Positions 1-9,229 of a stretch of DNA of 53,355 bases are shown here, one piece after another. Each line of letters begins with the position of its first letter. Position 1 is the first letter of the stretch. The translations under genes and the position numbers were made by a program. Source of the stretch: Bryobacterales bacterium (lineage in GTDB: Bacteria > Acidobacteriota > Terriglobia > Bryobacterales > UBA6623); assembly GCA_028819215.1 (NCBI GenBank), contig JAPPMG010000026.1:1-53355 (forward strand), given 5' to 3'. Under the pieces are notes generated by a model. The model did not search any database. It saw only the letters and a program-made list of their open reading frames with translations, and was not told where the DNA came from.

Positions 1-375
1 TCGCACTCACTAGGAAAACGCGCCTTTCCACGGCGCACTGAGATATCCGGGCTAGCAATTCCGATCCCGGGCTGGCCACTCTGCCCCCACCAGAGCCGAG
101 GAATCAACGTAGCACTGCAGGCGGCACGGGTCGGACCCTGCGTGCGGGTCGTGCGGGCCTGAGAAGATGGGCTGCGCAAGGAGCTAGTGGTTCCTCGGTG
201 CTACCTGCAAGCTGCCACCCGCACAGCACTGAGGCGCTTGGAGCAGGTGCCCGAGCGCGGCCTTTGGGGGGGCTTGGAACCGGAACTGGACGCGGAGGTT
301 GACCGGTGCTCAGTTCGGGAGTGCATCCAAGCACACGAGCGGCGTCTGAATTGGGTCAACGACGGTCCATACTAC
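1..375. other. Left-edge stretch without a recognised gene
   Basis: No frame gives a protein I recognise. The long plus-strand reading frame crossing this stretch continues antisense through the toxin-antitoxin genes and looks like a GC-rich shadow. A 17-nt motif at 39-55 has a near-exact inverted partner at the far right end of the window (see the repeat entries). Confidence 0.5.
39..55 (+). repeat. Left copy of a 17-nt inverted motif shared with the right edge
   Basis: The 17 nt starting TGAGATATCC match the reverse complement of 53301-53317 at 16 of 17 positions. The two copies sit about 40 nt from either end of the window. They could be ends of insertion-sequence remnants, but no transposase is visible and one such match in 53 kb can arise by chance. 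Confidence 0.25.
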
Positions 376-708
376 CTATTCAAACAGGGTGGCGAGCCGA
401 GCAATCACCTCGTCCACGATGTTCTCAGGTGCAGTGTCGACACACCTCCCATTGCGAGCGGCGAGATCGAGGGCACGAGGTTGGTCGCAACGGACTACAC
501 CCTTCGTTCGAATGCCCGCCTCATCGAGCGATACTGCAAATCCATGCCGGCGCGCGAAGCGACCGCCTGTGGTGATCGGCACAACGATCGGAGTTCCGGT
601 CAGCTCGTTGAAAGCGAAAGGGGAAACGACCAAGACCGGGCGGGTGCCCTGCTGTTCATGGCCGGAGATAGGGTCGAGGCTGACGAGCCAGATATCGCCT
701 CGCTCCAC
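376..708 (-). CDS. PemK/MazF/ChpB-family toxin
   Basis: Predicted mRNA endoribonuclease of a type II toxin-antitoxin system, acting in the cytoplasm on single-stranded RNA. The 110-aa protein has the family's usual length and opening (ERGDIWLVSLDP), followed by the GxRPVLVVSP strand and the IVVPITT strand typical of the PemK fold. The start is GTG at 708-706. It shares one base with the stop codon of the upstream antitoxin gene, so the pair is translationally coupled. The closest subtype by eye is ChpB/PemK, because the partner is an AbrB-like antitoxin. The family and pairing are seen directly; RNA cleavage specificity cannot be read from the sequence. Confidence 0.9.
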   Translation of the reverse strand: MERGDIWLVSLDPISGHEQQGTRPVLVVSPFAFNELTGTPIVVPITTGGRFARRHGFAVSLDEAGIRTKGVVRCDQPRALDLAARNGRCVDTAPENIVDEVIARLATLFE

Positions 709-965
709 TATAGAAGCTCTCTGCCAACCGGCTTAGCCTCAAGCCAGGCGCGATCGTCGGTAGAAGGAGTATCGGTCTCCTCGCGCTGCGCCAGAAGCTC
801 GTCTAGTGTGTACTTTGGTCGCTCTCTGGGCTTCACAATCATGCGACCGCTCTCCACGCCGATGTCCACTTTGGCCCCAACCGCGAGGCTAAGGAGATCC
901 AGAATGGCCGGGGGAACGGCGAGCATGACGGAACCGCCGACCTTACGTAGGGTTGTGGTATGCAT
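708..965 (-). CDS. AbrB/MazE-family antitoxin (ChpS-like)
   Basis: Antidote and DNA-binding partner of the downstream toxin. The 85-aa product starts at the ATG at 965-963 (MHTTTLRKVGGS). The N-terminal half reads as a swapped-hairpin AbrB domain (KVGGSVMLAVPPAILDLL), and the acidic C-terminal half (TDTPSTDDRAWLEA) is the expected toxin-binding tail. An upstream in-frame ATG at 1034 would add 23 residues with no domain content and would bury the palindrome at 979-996, so I chose the internal start. The gene ends inside the toxin start codon. Family members usually repress their own promoter, and the palindrome just upstream fits that. Confidence 0.85.
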   Translation of the reverse strand: MHTTTLRKVGGSVMLAVPPAILDLLSLAVGAKVDIGVESGRMIVKPRERPKYTLDELLAQREETDTPSTDDRAWLEAKPVGRELL

Positions 966-978
966 AGAATCCTCGGCA

Positions 979-996
979 GTTATATACAAATATAAC
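979..996 (-). promoter_or_regulatory. Probable operator/promoter of the toxin-antitoxin operon
   Basis: A perfect inverted repeat, GTTATA-N6-TATAAC, lies 14 nt upstream of the antitoxin start in a very AT-rich pocket of otherwise GC-rich DNA. On the minus strand it contains TATA-like hexamers that could serve as the -10 element. An AbrB-type autoregulator binding here would occlude RNA polymerase. The palindrome is seen directly; the operator role is inferred. Confidence 0.55.
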
Positions 997-1126
997 AATT
1001 GCTGGCGAGCAACGCAAGCCCTGCTTGGATGCATCGCTCGACGAGCACCGGCAGCGTCGGCCGGCTATGCGAGTATTGGTATTCCCCCTGCATGGTGCAC
1101 GGTTTCACATGGAGAACCACGCTTCA

Positions 1127-2962
1127 ATGAACGTTCGACTCGCTTTGGCGCTCACCGTCGCCACCTTATGCGCAGCGGCAGCACTGCAGGGTGCGGAGAT
1201 CATCAGGGAATCGTTACAGACCGAGTTAGTCGAGGCGGGCAGTGTCGAATACGCTGTGCTTCTGCCGGACAGTTATGACAGCAACGGCGCCGAGCTACCG
1301 CTCTTGCTGATGCTCCATGGCGCCGGAGGAGACCGTGAGCAGATAGCACGGTTCCAACCCCAGATCCAAGCCATGTGGACCGCAAGGGAACTGCCCGAGA
1401 TGGTCGTAGCCGTGCCATCGGTGGCCACCGGCTCGATCTACATGGACGGCTATGACGGCAAGAACCGCTGGGAGTCGTTCATCATGACCGAGTTCTTGCC
1501 GCACCTGCGGGACACATTCCGGGCCAGTACGGCTCGCGAGTCTACGATGGTGACGGGCATCTCGATGGGGGGCTTCGGCAGTCTCCGGCTTGGCTTCAAG
1601 TACCCGGAGACGTTCGGGGCTTTGGCCGCCATGGAGCCAGGCGCATGGCCGGGCTTAACTTGGGATGCAGTTCCGGACCGCAACAAGATCCGCACACCCG
1701 GTCGCATCGCCGCGCTGTTCGGAGACCCGTTCGATCCCGAACGCTTCCAGCAGGAAAATCTCGCATCGATCGTGCAAAACGCGCCGGAGCAGCTGCGGGA
1801 CTCGGCAATCTACATCGAAGTGGGAGACGAGGATTTCTTTGGCTTCGCGGAGGGAGTCGATTTCTTGCACCGCCTGCTGTGGCGGCACCGCCTCCGGCAC
1901 GAATTCCGCCTCGTGCGCTGGGCGGACCATATCGGAGGCACGATCATGGAGCGTTCCCGCAACCGGTTCCGCTTCTTGGCCCGTTTCCTAGCCCAACCCG
2001 CAGATCCCGAGCCGTCCGTGACGCGCCAGCGCGAGCGTGCGGCTGCGAGCCACGCCGAGCGTGGCATGGAGCCGTTCGGCTACTGGCCCAATTCGACGCT
2101 CCGCGCATACGACACTCCGGACGCTGCCTTGAACTACCGTCGCGCTCTCCGGGACTCGCGGGAAGTGCGCGAAGAGCGGGGCGTCATCCGCATCGCCGAC
2201 GTTGGCTATGACAGCAAGCCCGGGGTTGATCCTCAGCGCCAAAGCCTGGATCTATACCTTCGGGAAGGATTGACGGGAGCACCCGTGGTCCTCTATGTGC
2301 ATGGTGGATCGTGGGTGCGCGGCGACAAAGCGCGGGCACTGTTTAAGCCGGCGGCCTTGGTGCCGGAAGGATACCTGTTCGCGTCGATGAACTACCGCTT
2401 CCGGCCGACCGCAAGCCTAGCCGAGATGGCGCAGGACGTAGCCACGGCCGCGGCATGGCTCAAGCGCCATGCTGCCAAGTATGGCGGGGATGGTTCGCGC
2501 CTTGCGCTGGTCGGCCATTCGGCAGGAGCACACTTGGTATCGGCGGTCGGCACCAACGAGGCATTCATGGAGGCGGCCGGAGCGGCGCTGGCGGATCTGA
2601 ACAGCATCGTTGCGATCGATACCGCGATGTACAACGTGCCGCTGCAGATGAAGCACGCTCTCAATGCCCACACCAATGCGTTCGGTGCTGACCGCGAAGC
2701 ATGGATGCCGGTTTCGCCCTGGCATCACGTCGAAGCCGACAAGGACATCCCGCCGTTCCTGTTGCTAGTCTCTTCCGGGCGGCCGACGATGCACGAGCAA
2801 GTGCTGCCGTTACAAGCAAGATTCAGCGAAGCCGGGATCGAAGCCGTCGTCCATGAAGGCGAGGGGCGCGCACACTCGCCGCTTGACACCTACCTGGGCG
2901 TCCACGGGGACGAGACCACGCGCGTGTTTACCGAATTCCTAGCACGCCACTTCGGCGGGTAG
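1127..2962 (+). CDS. Secreted tandem esterase with two alpha/beta-hydrolase domains
   Basis: A 611-aa exported protein joins two serine-esterase domains. The N-terminal signal peptide (MNVRLALALTVATLCAAAALQGAE) is preceded by GGAGAA with good spacing, which decided the start; ATG 1109 is the alternative. Domain 1 (about residues 30-290) resembles the putative esterase/feruloyl esterase family, with an oxyanion-loop LHGAGG and nucleophile motif GISMG (Ser146). Domain 2 (about 350-610) resembles BD-FAE or acetyl-esterase enzymes, with HGGSW near residue 392, GHSAG (Ser465) and a late His in EGRAHSP. The combination suits removal of acyl or feruloyl groups from plant- or algal-type polysaccharide in the periplasm. 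The substrate is inferred only. The DUF5916 gene follows in the same direction after 55 bp. Confidence 0.85.
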   Translation: MNVRLALALTVATLCAAAALQGAEIIRESLQTELVEAGSVEYAVLLPDSYDSNGAELPLLLMLHGAGGDREQIARFQPQIQAMWTARELPEMVVAVPSVATGSIYMDGYDGKNRWESFIMTEFLPHLRDTFRASTARESTMVTGISMGGFGSLRLGFKYPETFGALAAMEPGAWPGLTWDAVPDRNKIRTPGRIAALFGDPFDPERFQQENLASIVQNAPEQLRDSAIYIEVGDEDFFGFAEGVDFLHRLLWRHRLRHEFRLVRWADHIGGTIMERSRNRFRFLARFLAQPADPEPSVTRQRERAAASHAERGMEPFGYWPNSTLRAYDTPDAALNYRRALRDSREVREERGVIRIADVGYDSKPGVDPQRQSLDLYLREGLTGAPVVLYVHGGSWVRGDKARALFKPAALVPEGYLFASMNYRFRPTASLAEMAQDVATAAAWLKRHAAKYGGDGSRLALVGHSAGAHLVSAVGTNEAFMEAAGAALADLNSIVAIDTAMYNVPLQMKHALNAHTNAFGADREAWMPVSPWHHVEADKDIPPFLLLVSSGRPTMHEQVLPLQARFSEAGIEAVVHEGEGRAHSPLDTYLGVHGDETTRVFTEFLARHFGG

Positions 2963-3017
2963 CCGCGCCGGAAGGAACACAGGGCAAACGCATTGCAACG
3001 AGCCCCAGGAACGGTCG

Positions 3018-5402
3018 ATGGTGCCTGATCTCGCCCAGTGCACGCCGGGGACCGTCCGCGGCGAATCCGACTACCTGTGCGACGATTGGAGGCTTCGCTG
3101 CGTTGTGCAACTCCGCCCGATCCAAACGCGCTGCCAGCAAGCTCCAGCCTGGACTCTGAAGACCTGCACGATTCTTGCCGCCGTCCTAGGCATATGCCCG
3201 GCACTAGCCCAGGACCGGCCCACCGAGGTGCCGACCATCGGAGCAGCCCGGGTAGAGCAGGCACCGGAGATCGATGGTCTGGTCGACGACGCGCTGTGGG
3301 ACACAATCGCTCCCGCCACCGGGTTCATCCAGCAAAACCCTGACGAGGGTGCACCGTCAACCGAACGCACGGAAGTTCGCGTTGCGTTTGACGATTCCAG
3401 TCTCTACTTCGGGATCATCTGTTTCGACCGCGAACCAGAGAACATCGTGGTCACGCAGAACCGGCGCGACGGCAGCTTGATCGACACGGACTCCATTCAG
3501 ATTCTGATCGACGCCTACAACGATGGTCAGAACGCCTTCGTGTTCGGCACCAGCCCGACCGGGATCGAGTTCGATGCCCAAGTGACCAAGGCTGGACAGA
3601 CCCGAGGCTCGGCCGGGGGGCCAGCCAGAGCCGGCGGAGCCGGCGGGGGAGGCGCTCAGCGAGCTGGGGCGGCAGCTTTCAACCTCAACTGGGATGCCGT
3701 CTGGAGAGTCCGTTCGCAAGTGACCGAACGCGGCTGGGAGAGCGAGGTAGCCATTCCCTTCAGGACTCTGCGATACCGTCCCGGAGCGGACCAGACGTGG
3801 GGCCTGAACTTCTCGCGCAACATCCGCCGCCGCAACGAACTCTCATTCTGGTCTCCGGTGTCGCGGGCGTTCGAGTTCACGCAGATCGAGATCGCCGGGA
3901 AACTGCGTGGGATCGAGGCCAAGTCCCATCGCAACCTCAAGCTCCTGCCCTACGTGATCAGCGGTTTCTCGCAAGACTTCCGCTTGGACGAGGGCCGGAC
4001 GGAGCGCAAGCTCAATGGCGGCCTCGACCTCAAGTACAGCCTCACGCCGGGCTTGACACTGGATGGCACGCTCAACACGGATTTTGCGCAGGTGGAAGTC
4101 GACGACGTGCAGATCAACCTGACCCGCTTCGACCTGTTCTTCCCTGAGAAACGGCCCTTTTTCCTCGAGAACTCCGGCTTCTTCGAGTTCGGCACTCCGC
4201 GCGAGGTCGAGATCTTCTTCTCCCGCCGGATCGGACTGGACGAGAACCGCCAGCAGGTGCCGATCGACGCTGGCGCGCGTGTGAGCGGCAAGATGGGCAA
4301 GTACCAAGTCGGCCTGCTGAACATGCAGACCCGGGACATCGAGGGCCGCACTCCGGCCAACAACTATGCAGTCGGCCGGGTCAGCCGCGAACTGCCGAAC
4401 CGCAGTTCCATCGGAATCATCGCGGTGAACCGGCAGACCGCAGGAAGCGTCGAGGGAGTCCGCGCGTACAACCGGACCTTCGGCGCAGACGCCAACATCG
4501 GGATCGGCAAGTACGGGAACTGGTTCAACTACGTCGCCGGCACGCAGTCTCCCGGGCTAGAAGGCAGCTCCCATGCCTATTCCAGCCGCTTTGACTACGA
4601 CGATGCGATACACCGGATCAGTGTCAGCTACTTGGAGGTGGGGGAGAATTTCAATCCCGAGGTCGGATTTGTTCGTCGCGTGAGGTTTCGCAAACCAAGT
4701 GCTTCATATCGCTATACTTACTACCCGAAGAAGGGTGCATGGCGCACGATCGAGCCGCATGCGTTCGTCCAGAACTGGTACACGCTGGGAACGAACGAAA
4801 AAGAGTCCGGGTTCGAGCACTACCACTTCGACTCGCGGCTCCAGAACGGCGGACGGCTAGGAATTGCCTATAACCGCAACTTCGAGCTGCTGCGGCGGCC
4901 GTTCGCCGTGTTCCCCGGCATCAAAGTGCCCGAGGGAGCCTACCAGTTCGGCGAGACGATCGCGAATTTCCAGAGCGACCCCAGCGCGGTCGCTTTCGGC
5001 GGCGGCAGCGTCGCGAAGGGCAGCTTTTATTCCGGCGACATCACCGCCTTCAGCCTCACTGGCGGTGTACGCAAGGGGCAGAACCTGACTTGGACGCTAA
5101 CCTGGGCTCGCAACATGATCGACCTGCCGGTAGGGGCCTTCAACACGGACCTAGCCAGCCTGCGGTTCAACTGGTCGATCACGCCCAAGAGCTACTTCCA
5201 GACTCTGAGCCAGTACAGCAATCGGACCAATCAGATGTCGCATAACCTCCGCTTGGGGCTGCTGTCAACTTCCAGCACGGGGCTGTTCGTGGTCTACAAC
5301 ACCGGCATGCTGATGCGCGACTACATCGATCCGCACAGCGTCGAACGGCGGCTTGAGACGCACGCATTCTTCATCAAGTTCAACTATCTCCTCGACTATT
5401 GA
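3018..5402 (+). CDS. DUF5916 protein: CBM9-like domain plus outer-membrane barrel
   Basis: The 794-aa product begins, after a hydrophobic export segment ending ALAQ near residue 65, with a carbohydrate-binding family 9-like domain (IDGLVDDALWDTI; VRVAFDDSSLYFGI). The remainder is rich in alternating aromatic beta strands and contains FFPEKRPFFLENSGFFEFG, which I associate with DUF5916 proteins. The end, FFIKFNYLLDY, is a typical outer-membrane barrel terminus. A Gly/Ala-rich insert sits near residues 195-215. The ATG at 3018 gives an unusually long N-terminus before the signal peptide, so a non-ATG start near 3105-3156 is possible. Its role is unknown; it probably binds or admits oligosaccharides and may work with the upstream esterase. 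Confidence 0.8.
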   Translation: MVPDLAQCTPGTVRGESDYLCDDWRLRCVVQLRPIQTRCQQAPAWTLKTCTILAAVLGICPALAQDRPTEVPTIGAARVEQAPEIDGLVDDALWDTIAPATGFIQQNPDEGAPSTERTEVRVAFDDSSLYFGIICFDREPENIVVTQNRRDGSLIDTDSIQILIDAYNDGQNAFVFGTSPTGIEFDAQVTKAGQTRGSAGGPARAGGAGGGGAQRAGAAAFNLNWDAVWRVRSQVTERGWESEVAIPFRTLRYRPGADQTWGLNFSRNIRRRNELSFWSPVSRAFEFTQIEIAGKLRGIEAKSHRNLKLLPYVISGFSQDFRLDEGRTERKLNGGLDLKYSLTPGLTLDGTLNTDFAQVEVDDVQINLTRFDLFFPEKRPFFLENSGFFEFGTPREVEIFFSRRIGLDENRQQVPIDAGARVSGKMGKYQVGLLNMQTRDIEGRTPANNYAVGRVSRELPNRSSIGIIAVNRQTAGSVEGVRAYNRTFGADANIGIGKYGNWFNYVAGTQSPGLEGSSHAYSSRFDYDDAIHRISVSYLEVGENFNPEVGFVRRVRFRKPSASYRYTYYPKKGAWRTIEPHAFVQNWYTLGTNEKESGFEHYHFDSRLQNGGRLGIAYNRNFELLRRPFAVFPGIKVPEGAYQFGETIANFQSDPSAVAFGGGSVAKGSFYSGDITAFSLTGGVRKGQNLTWTLTWARNMIDLPVGAFNTDLASLRFNWSITPKSYFQTLSQYSNRTNQMSHNLRLGLLSTSSTGLFVVYNTGMLMRDYIDPHSVERRLETHAFFIKFNYLLDY

Positions 5403-5711
5403 CACGACTGGTTAATAGGTGGGAAATCTATTTTACTCGAATAGATTCCGAATATTATTCAGTCAAATCAGGCATGCTAGAATATCAACTGGACGGTCGT
5501 TTATTTCTGACCGCTTGGAAACCCTCATGGAGACGAGCCCGAACGGCGTTCGTGATGATCGGACAGTCAGTTGGGTTGGACTTCGGGTCCGGGCCTCCAA
5601 GCACAGTAGGTATCGGTCGCAGCTATCCCTAGAGCTAGATGCCCCCAGACCGGATCCATTGCACACTTCACGCTTGCCATTGCAGTGGGCAATCTGGAGG
5701 GGAGGTTATCG
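5403..5711. other. AT-rich intergenic region with possible promoter of the R-M gene
   Basis: No convincing gene. The first 90 nt are strikingly AT-rich compared with flanking genes. An extended -10-like sequence, TGCTAGAAT, lies at 5475-5483 but its -35 partner is weak. A TTGACA at 5399-5404 has no matching -10 at normal spacing. The strong ribosome site of the next gene begins at 5696. Confidence 0.4.
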
Positions 5712-8700
5712 TTGCCATTAGGCAAACCGAGTCAGTTCCTGCGACCGCTGCGCGAATTCGCTGCAGCAGTCACCCGGAAGACTGCTCAGATTGTGTCAGG
5801 AGAGCCGGAAGATCAACTACGCGCTCCGTTTGAAGCGCTGATTGGCGAGTGCGGCGAGATTATCGGCAGACAGGTCGTCTGCACTGGGGAAGTGGCTCTT
5901 CCAGACAGCCTTGGATCCCCCGACTATGCCGTCCATGTGGACGGGCTCTTGGCCGGATACGTCGAACTCAAAGCACCCGGCAAGGGGGCGAATAGCGCGG
6001 CATTCCACGGCCATGACCTAAGGCAGTTTAAGCGCTTCGCGGCTGTTCCGAACATCCTCTATACCGACGGCAACGAGTGGGCTCTCTACCGTGACGGGAC
6101 CCGCCAAGGAACCTTGGTGCGGATTTCGAGAAGTGTGGCGGAGGACGGCCGCAGAGCGGTGTCAGGCCAAGATGCCTCAGCGGTTGAGAGCTTACTGAGG
6201 GACTTCCTCGCTTGGGAGCCGGTATTCCCCGCAGACAAGTCCGGCAGGCTTGACCTGAGGACCTTCGCGGAGCAACTCGCCCCGCTCTGCCGCATGCTCC
6301 GAGAGGATGTGGCCCAGTCATTGAAGGACGAGCACTCACCGCTCGTGAGGCTGAAGCTCGACTGGCGGCAGCTGCTCTTTCCCGATGCTTCGGACAGCGA
6401 GTTCTCCGACGCCTATGCGCAAACTGTGACCTTCGCACTGTTGTTGGGGCGTAGCGAGGGTGCCGATCCCCTAACGCTCAACTCGGCGCAAACCAGCTTG
6501 ACCACGAGAAACAGCCTCCTCTCGCGCGCCCTGCAAGTGCTGACAGATGTGCTGGACTACCCCGACGCATGCGGGTCGCTGACCGCCTCCCTCAACTTGT
6601 TGTTGCGAGTGGTGGGAGTGGTGCCCACGGGTTCGCTGTCGACCGAGGGCGATCCTTGGCTCTACTTCTACGAGGACTTCCTTGCCGCCTACGATCCCAA
6701 GTTACGGAAAGACACGGGTGTCTACTACACACCAGTCGAGATCGTCCGCGCCCAGGTCCGACTGGTCGACGATCTGCTAGTCGGAAGACTAGGGAAAAAG
6801 ATGGGCTTTGCAGCGAAAGATGTATTTACGCTTGATCCCGCAGTGGGGACTGGGACCTACCTGCTAGGAGTCATCTCCCAAACCCTTACAAGGGCGCGAG
6901 AGACCCAGGGTCCGGGTGCGGTCCCGGGCGTCGCCGACGTGCTCGCAGAACAGATCTCCGGCTTTGAACTGATGACCGGACCGTACGCGGTCGCCGAGCT
7001 AAGGGTGAGCCGAGCACTGGGCGATCAGGGAGCAACGCTGTCCCATGAAGGCGGCCCTCACATCTATCTGAGCGACACGCTGGAAAGCCCGCACGCTAAG
7101 CCACTACAGCTGCCGTTGTATCTGCGCCCGATTTCGGACCAGAGAGCCAAGGCTCTCGAAGTCAAGAGTCAGACTCCAGTACTCGTCTGCTTGGGCAACC
7201 CGCCCTATGATCGCCACGAAGCCGGATCGGCGACGAACAAGGCCCGCACCGGCGGCTGGGTGCGTTGGGGGGATTCAGGCGATGCGCGCAAGCCAATCCT
7301 AGAGGCATTTATTTCGCCGGCGAAGGCGTCCGGGCAAAGCGTTCACATCAAGAACCTATACAACTTGTACGTCTACTTCTGGCGCTGGGCCTTGTGGAAG
7401 GTCTTCGAGCACGAATCCTCTGGCGGCCCAGGCGTGGTGAGCTTCATCAGCGCATCAAGCTATCTTTCCGGGCCCGCTTTCTGCGGCATGCGGGAGCACC
7501 TGCGGCGTCTTTGCGACAACGTGTGGATCCTAGACTTGGGCGGCGAGGGGCATGCCGAACCGCGCGAGGAGAACGTCTTCGCGATCCGGACGCCGGTTGC
7601 GATCGCCGTAGCCGTAAGGACGGGACCTAAGGACACGGCCCGGCCCGCGCGAGTGCTATATGCACGGATTCAGGGATCCCGCGAAGCGAAGTTGGCAGCC
7701 CTAGATGGGGTGAAGTGTTTCGATAGCGTGGATTGGGATGTATGTCCGAATGATTGGCAGGCCCCGTTCCGCCCCACGACGGTATCGCAGCATGAATCGG
7801 CTCAACAGGGCATCTCACGTGAGCCCTCGTCGGGCATCTACCATCACTGGCCGTTGCTGACCGACTTGATGCCATGGCAACACTCCGGCACACAACTGAA
7901 GCGAACCTGGCCAATCGCTCCTGATGAAGACACCTTGCGCCGGCGGTGGCGAGCGCTGCTCGCTGCTGAGGACCGTCGCATAGCATTTCGCGAGACGAAT
8001 GATCGCAAGATCGACGGCACGTACGAATCCGCGATCGCGCCGGGCCACGATCCGACACCCATCGCTCTTCTAGCCGAAGACTCGATAGTGCCTCGTCTGC
8101 AACGATACGCTCACCGGTCATTCGACCGTCAATACATCATTTCGGACGTCCGGCTGATGTCGAGACCGCGTCCAGCCCTTTGGCGCTCTTACGGAGCCCA
8201 TCAAGTCTACCTCTCGAGTCTGCTTACAGATAAGCTCGCAGGCGGCCCAGCGCTGACCGCCTCCGCCTTCGTTCCAGACTTGCACCATTTTTCCGGGCGC
8301 GGAGCAAAGGACACGATTCCCTTGTACCGTTCCGCTGACACCTCCGATCCGAACGTGCTGCCCAGTCTGCTGGAAGAACTCGCTCGAAGGTTCGAGACAG
8401 GCGTCACTCCTGAGGACTTCGTTGCCTATCTCTATGGAACCCTAGCACACCCTGCGTACGTTGCAACCTTCTCCAAACAGTTGCTTGCGAGAGAACTCCG
8501 AGTGCCAATCACCAAGGATCACAACCTATTCGAAAAGGCCCGACGCGTTGGCGCTCGCTTGCTCTGGCTCCACACGTACGGCGAGCGTTTCGTGCCGACT
8601 GGCATGTCACCTCGCCAAGTGCAGCCCGGCTCCTCGAGATGTGTGGTGGCGGTACCGAGTGGGTCGGAATCCTATCCGGACTACTACCGTTACGACCCCG

Positions 8701-9074
8701 ACACCCAGACCCTCCACGTTGGTTCCGGACAATTCCAGCCGGTACCTCCGGAAGTGTTCGAATTCGAGGTTTCCGGCATGCGCGTGGTAAAGTCGTGGAT
8801 AGGCTACCGAATAAAGAGGAGCGAGCGTCGCAAATCATCTCCCTTGAATGAGATTTGCCCGAATAGTTGGACTTCTGCTTTCACTACTGAGCTCTTGGAA
8901 TTGCTGTGGGTCCTCGAAGCCACGGTGGCGACCTACCCCAAGCAAAGCGTTCTCTTGGCAGAGATCCTCGCTGGGGACTACTACTTGGCACGAGACCTAC
9001 CTCCGGTCCCGCCTGAAGCACGTCGGCCCCGTGCCCTGACTATCGCACAGGGATTGGCCTTTGGGGCGCAATAG
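5712..9074 (+). CDS. Single-chain type ISP/IIG-like restriction-modification enzyme
   Basis: A 1120-aa protein combining nuclease, DNA adenine methyltransferase and target recognition. Residues 65-95 hold a PD-(D/E)xK nuclease core (D71 ... E85-L-K87). The methyltransferase has motif I DPAVGTG at 375 and catalytic NPPY at 496, predicting N6-adenine methylation. The C-terminal third (WPLLTDLMPWQHSGTQLKRTWPIA region) resembles the specificity domain of LlaBIII-type ISP enzymes. I see no helicase motifs between nuclease and methylase, so it is shorter than classical ISP translocases and may act more like type IIG. The start is TTG 5712, seven bases after GGAGGGGAGG; GTG 5685 lies upstream of that site. 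No separate R, M or S genes adjoin it, so it is probably a stand-alone defence gene. Confidence 0.85.
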   Translation: MPLGKPSQFLRPLREFAAAVTRKTAQIVSGEPEDQLRAPFEALIGECGEIIGRQVVCTGEVALPDSLGSPDYAVHVDGLLAGYVELKAPGKGANSAAFHGHDLRQFKRFAAVPNILYTDGNEWALYRDGTRQGTLVRISRSVAEDGRRAVSGQDASAVESLLRDFLAWEPVFPADKSGRLDLRTFAEQLAPLCRMLREDVAQSLKDEHSPLVRLKLDWRQLLFPDASDSEFSDAYAQTVTFALLLGRSEGADPLTLNSAQTSLTTRNSLLSRALQVLTDVLDYPDACGSLTASLNLLLRVVGVVPTGSLSTEGDPWLYFYEDFLAAYDPKLRKDTGVYYTPVEIVRAQVRLVDDLLVGRLGKKMGFAAKDVFTLDPAVGTGTYLLGVISQTLTRARETQGPGAVPGVADVLAEQISGFELMTGPYAVAELRVSRALGDQGATLSHEGGPHIYLSDTLESPHAKPLQLPLYLRPISDQRAKALEVKSQTPVLVCLGNPPYDRHEAGSATNKARTGGWVRWGDSGDARKPILEAFISPAKASGQSVHIKNLYNLYVYFWRWALWKVFEHESSGGPGVVSFISASSYLSGPAFCGMREHLRRLCDNVWILDLGGEGHAEPREENVFAIRTPVAIAVAVRTGPKDTARPARVLYARIQGSREAKLAALDGVKCFDSVDWDVCPNDWQAPFRPTTVSQHESAQQGISREPSSGIYHHWPLLTDLMPWQHSGTQLKRTWPIAPDEDTLRRRWRALLAAEDRRIAFRETNDRKIDGTYESAIAPGHDPTPIALLAEDSIVPRLQRYAHRSFDRQYIISDVRLMSRPRPALWRSYGAHQVYLSSLLTDKLAGGPALTASAFVPDLHHFSGRGAKDTIPLYRSADTSDPNVLPSLLEELARRFETGVTPEDFVAYLYGTLAHPAYVATFSKQLLARELRVPITKDHNLFEKARRVGARLLWLHTYGERFVPTGMSPRQVQPGSSRCVVAVPSGSESYPDYYRYDPDTQTLHVGSGQFQPVPPEVFEFEVSGMRVVKSWIGYRIKRSERRKSSPLNEICPNSWTSAFTTELLELLWVLEATVATYPKQSVLLAEILAGDYYLARDLPPVPPEARRPRALTIAQGLAFGAQ

Positions 9075-9229
9075 CTCCCTCGCACCCGCTCGTCCGCCGA
9101 CACATTCACCACTTGGCTCTCCAGTGCGGCGGGTGCTGCAGGCGCTGGGAGCGAAGCGGGAAACCCCGCCTGGGCCGGCAACAGCCGCAAGCTGATCTTG
9201 CTGGGATGACGGCCACTCGTGCCGGCGAT

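Noticed and set aside
187..1278. 363-codon plus-strand frame
   Set aside because: It runs antisense through the toxin-antitoxin pair, has no recognisable domain and is Arg/Ser/Ala-rich as expected for a GC-rich shadow.
5399..5404. TTGACA as a -35 element
   Set aside because: No acceptable -10 hexamer lies 16-18 nt downstream, and it overlaps the DUF5916 stop codon.
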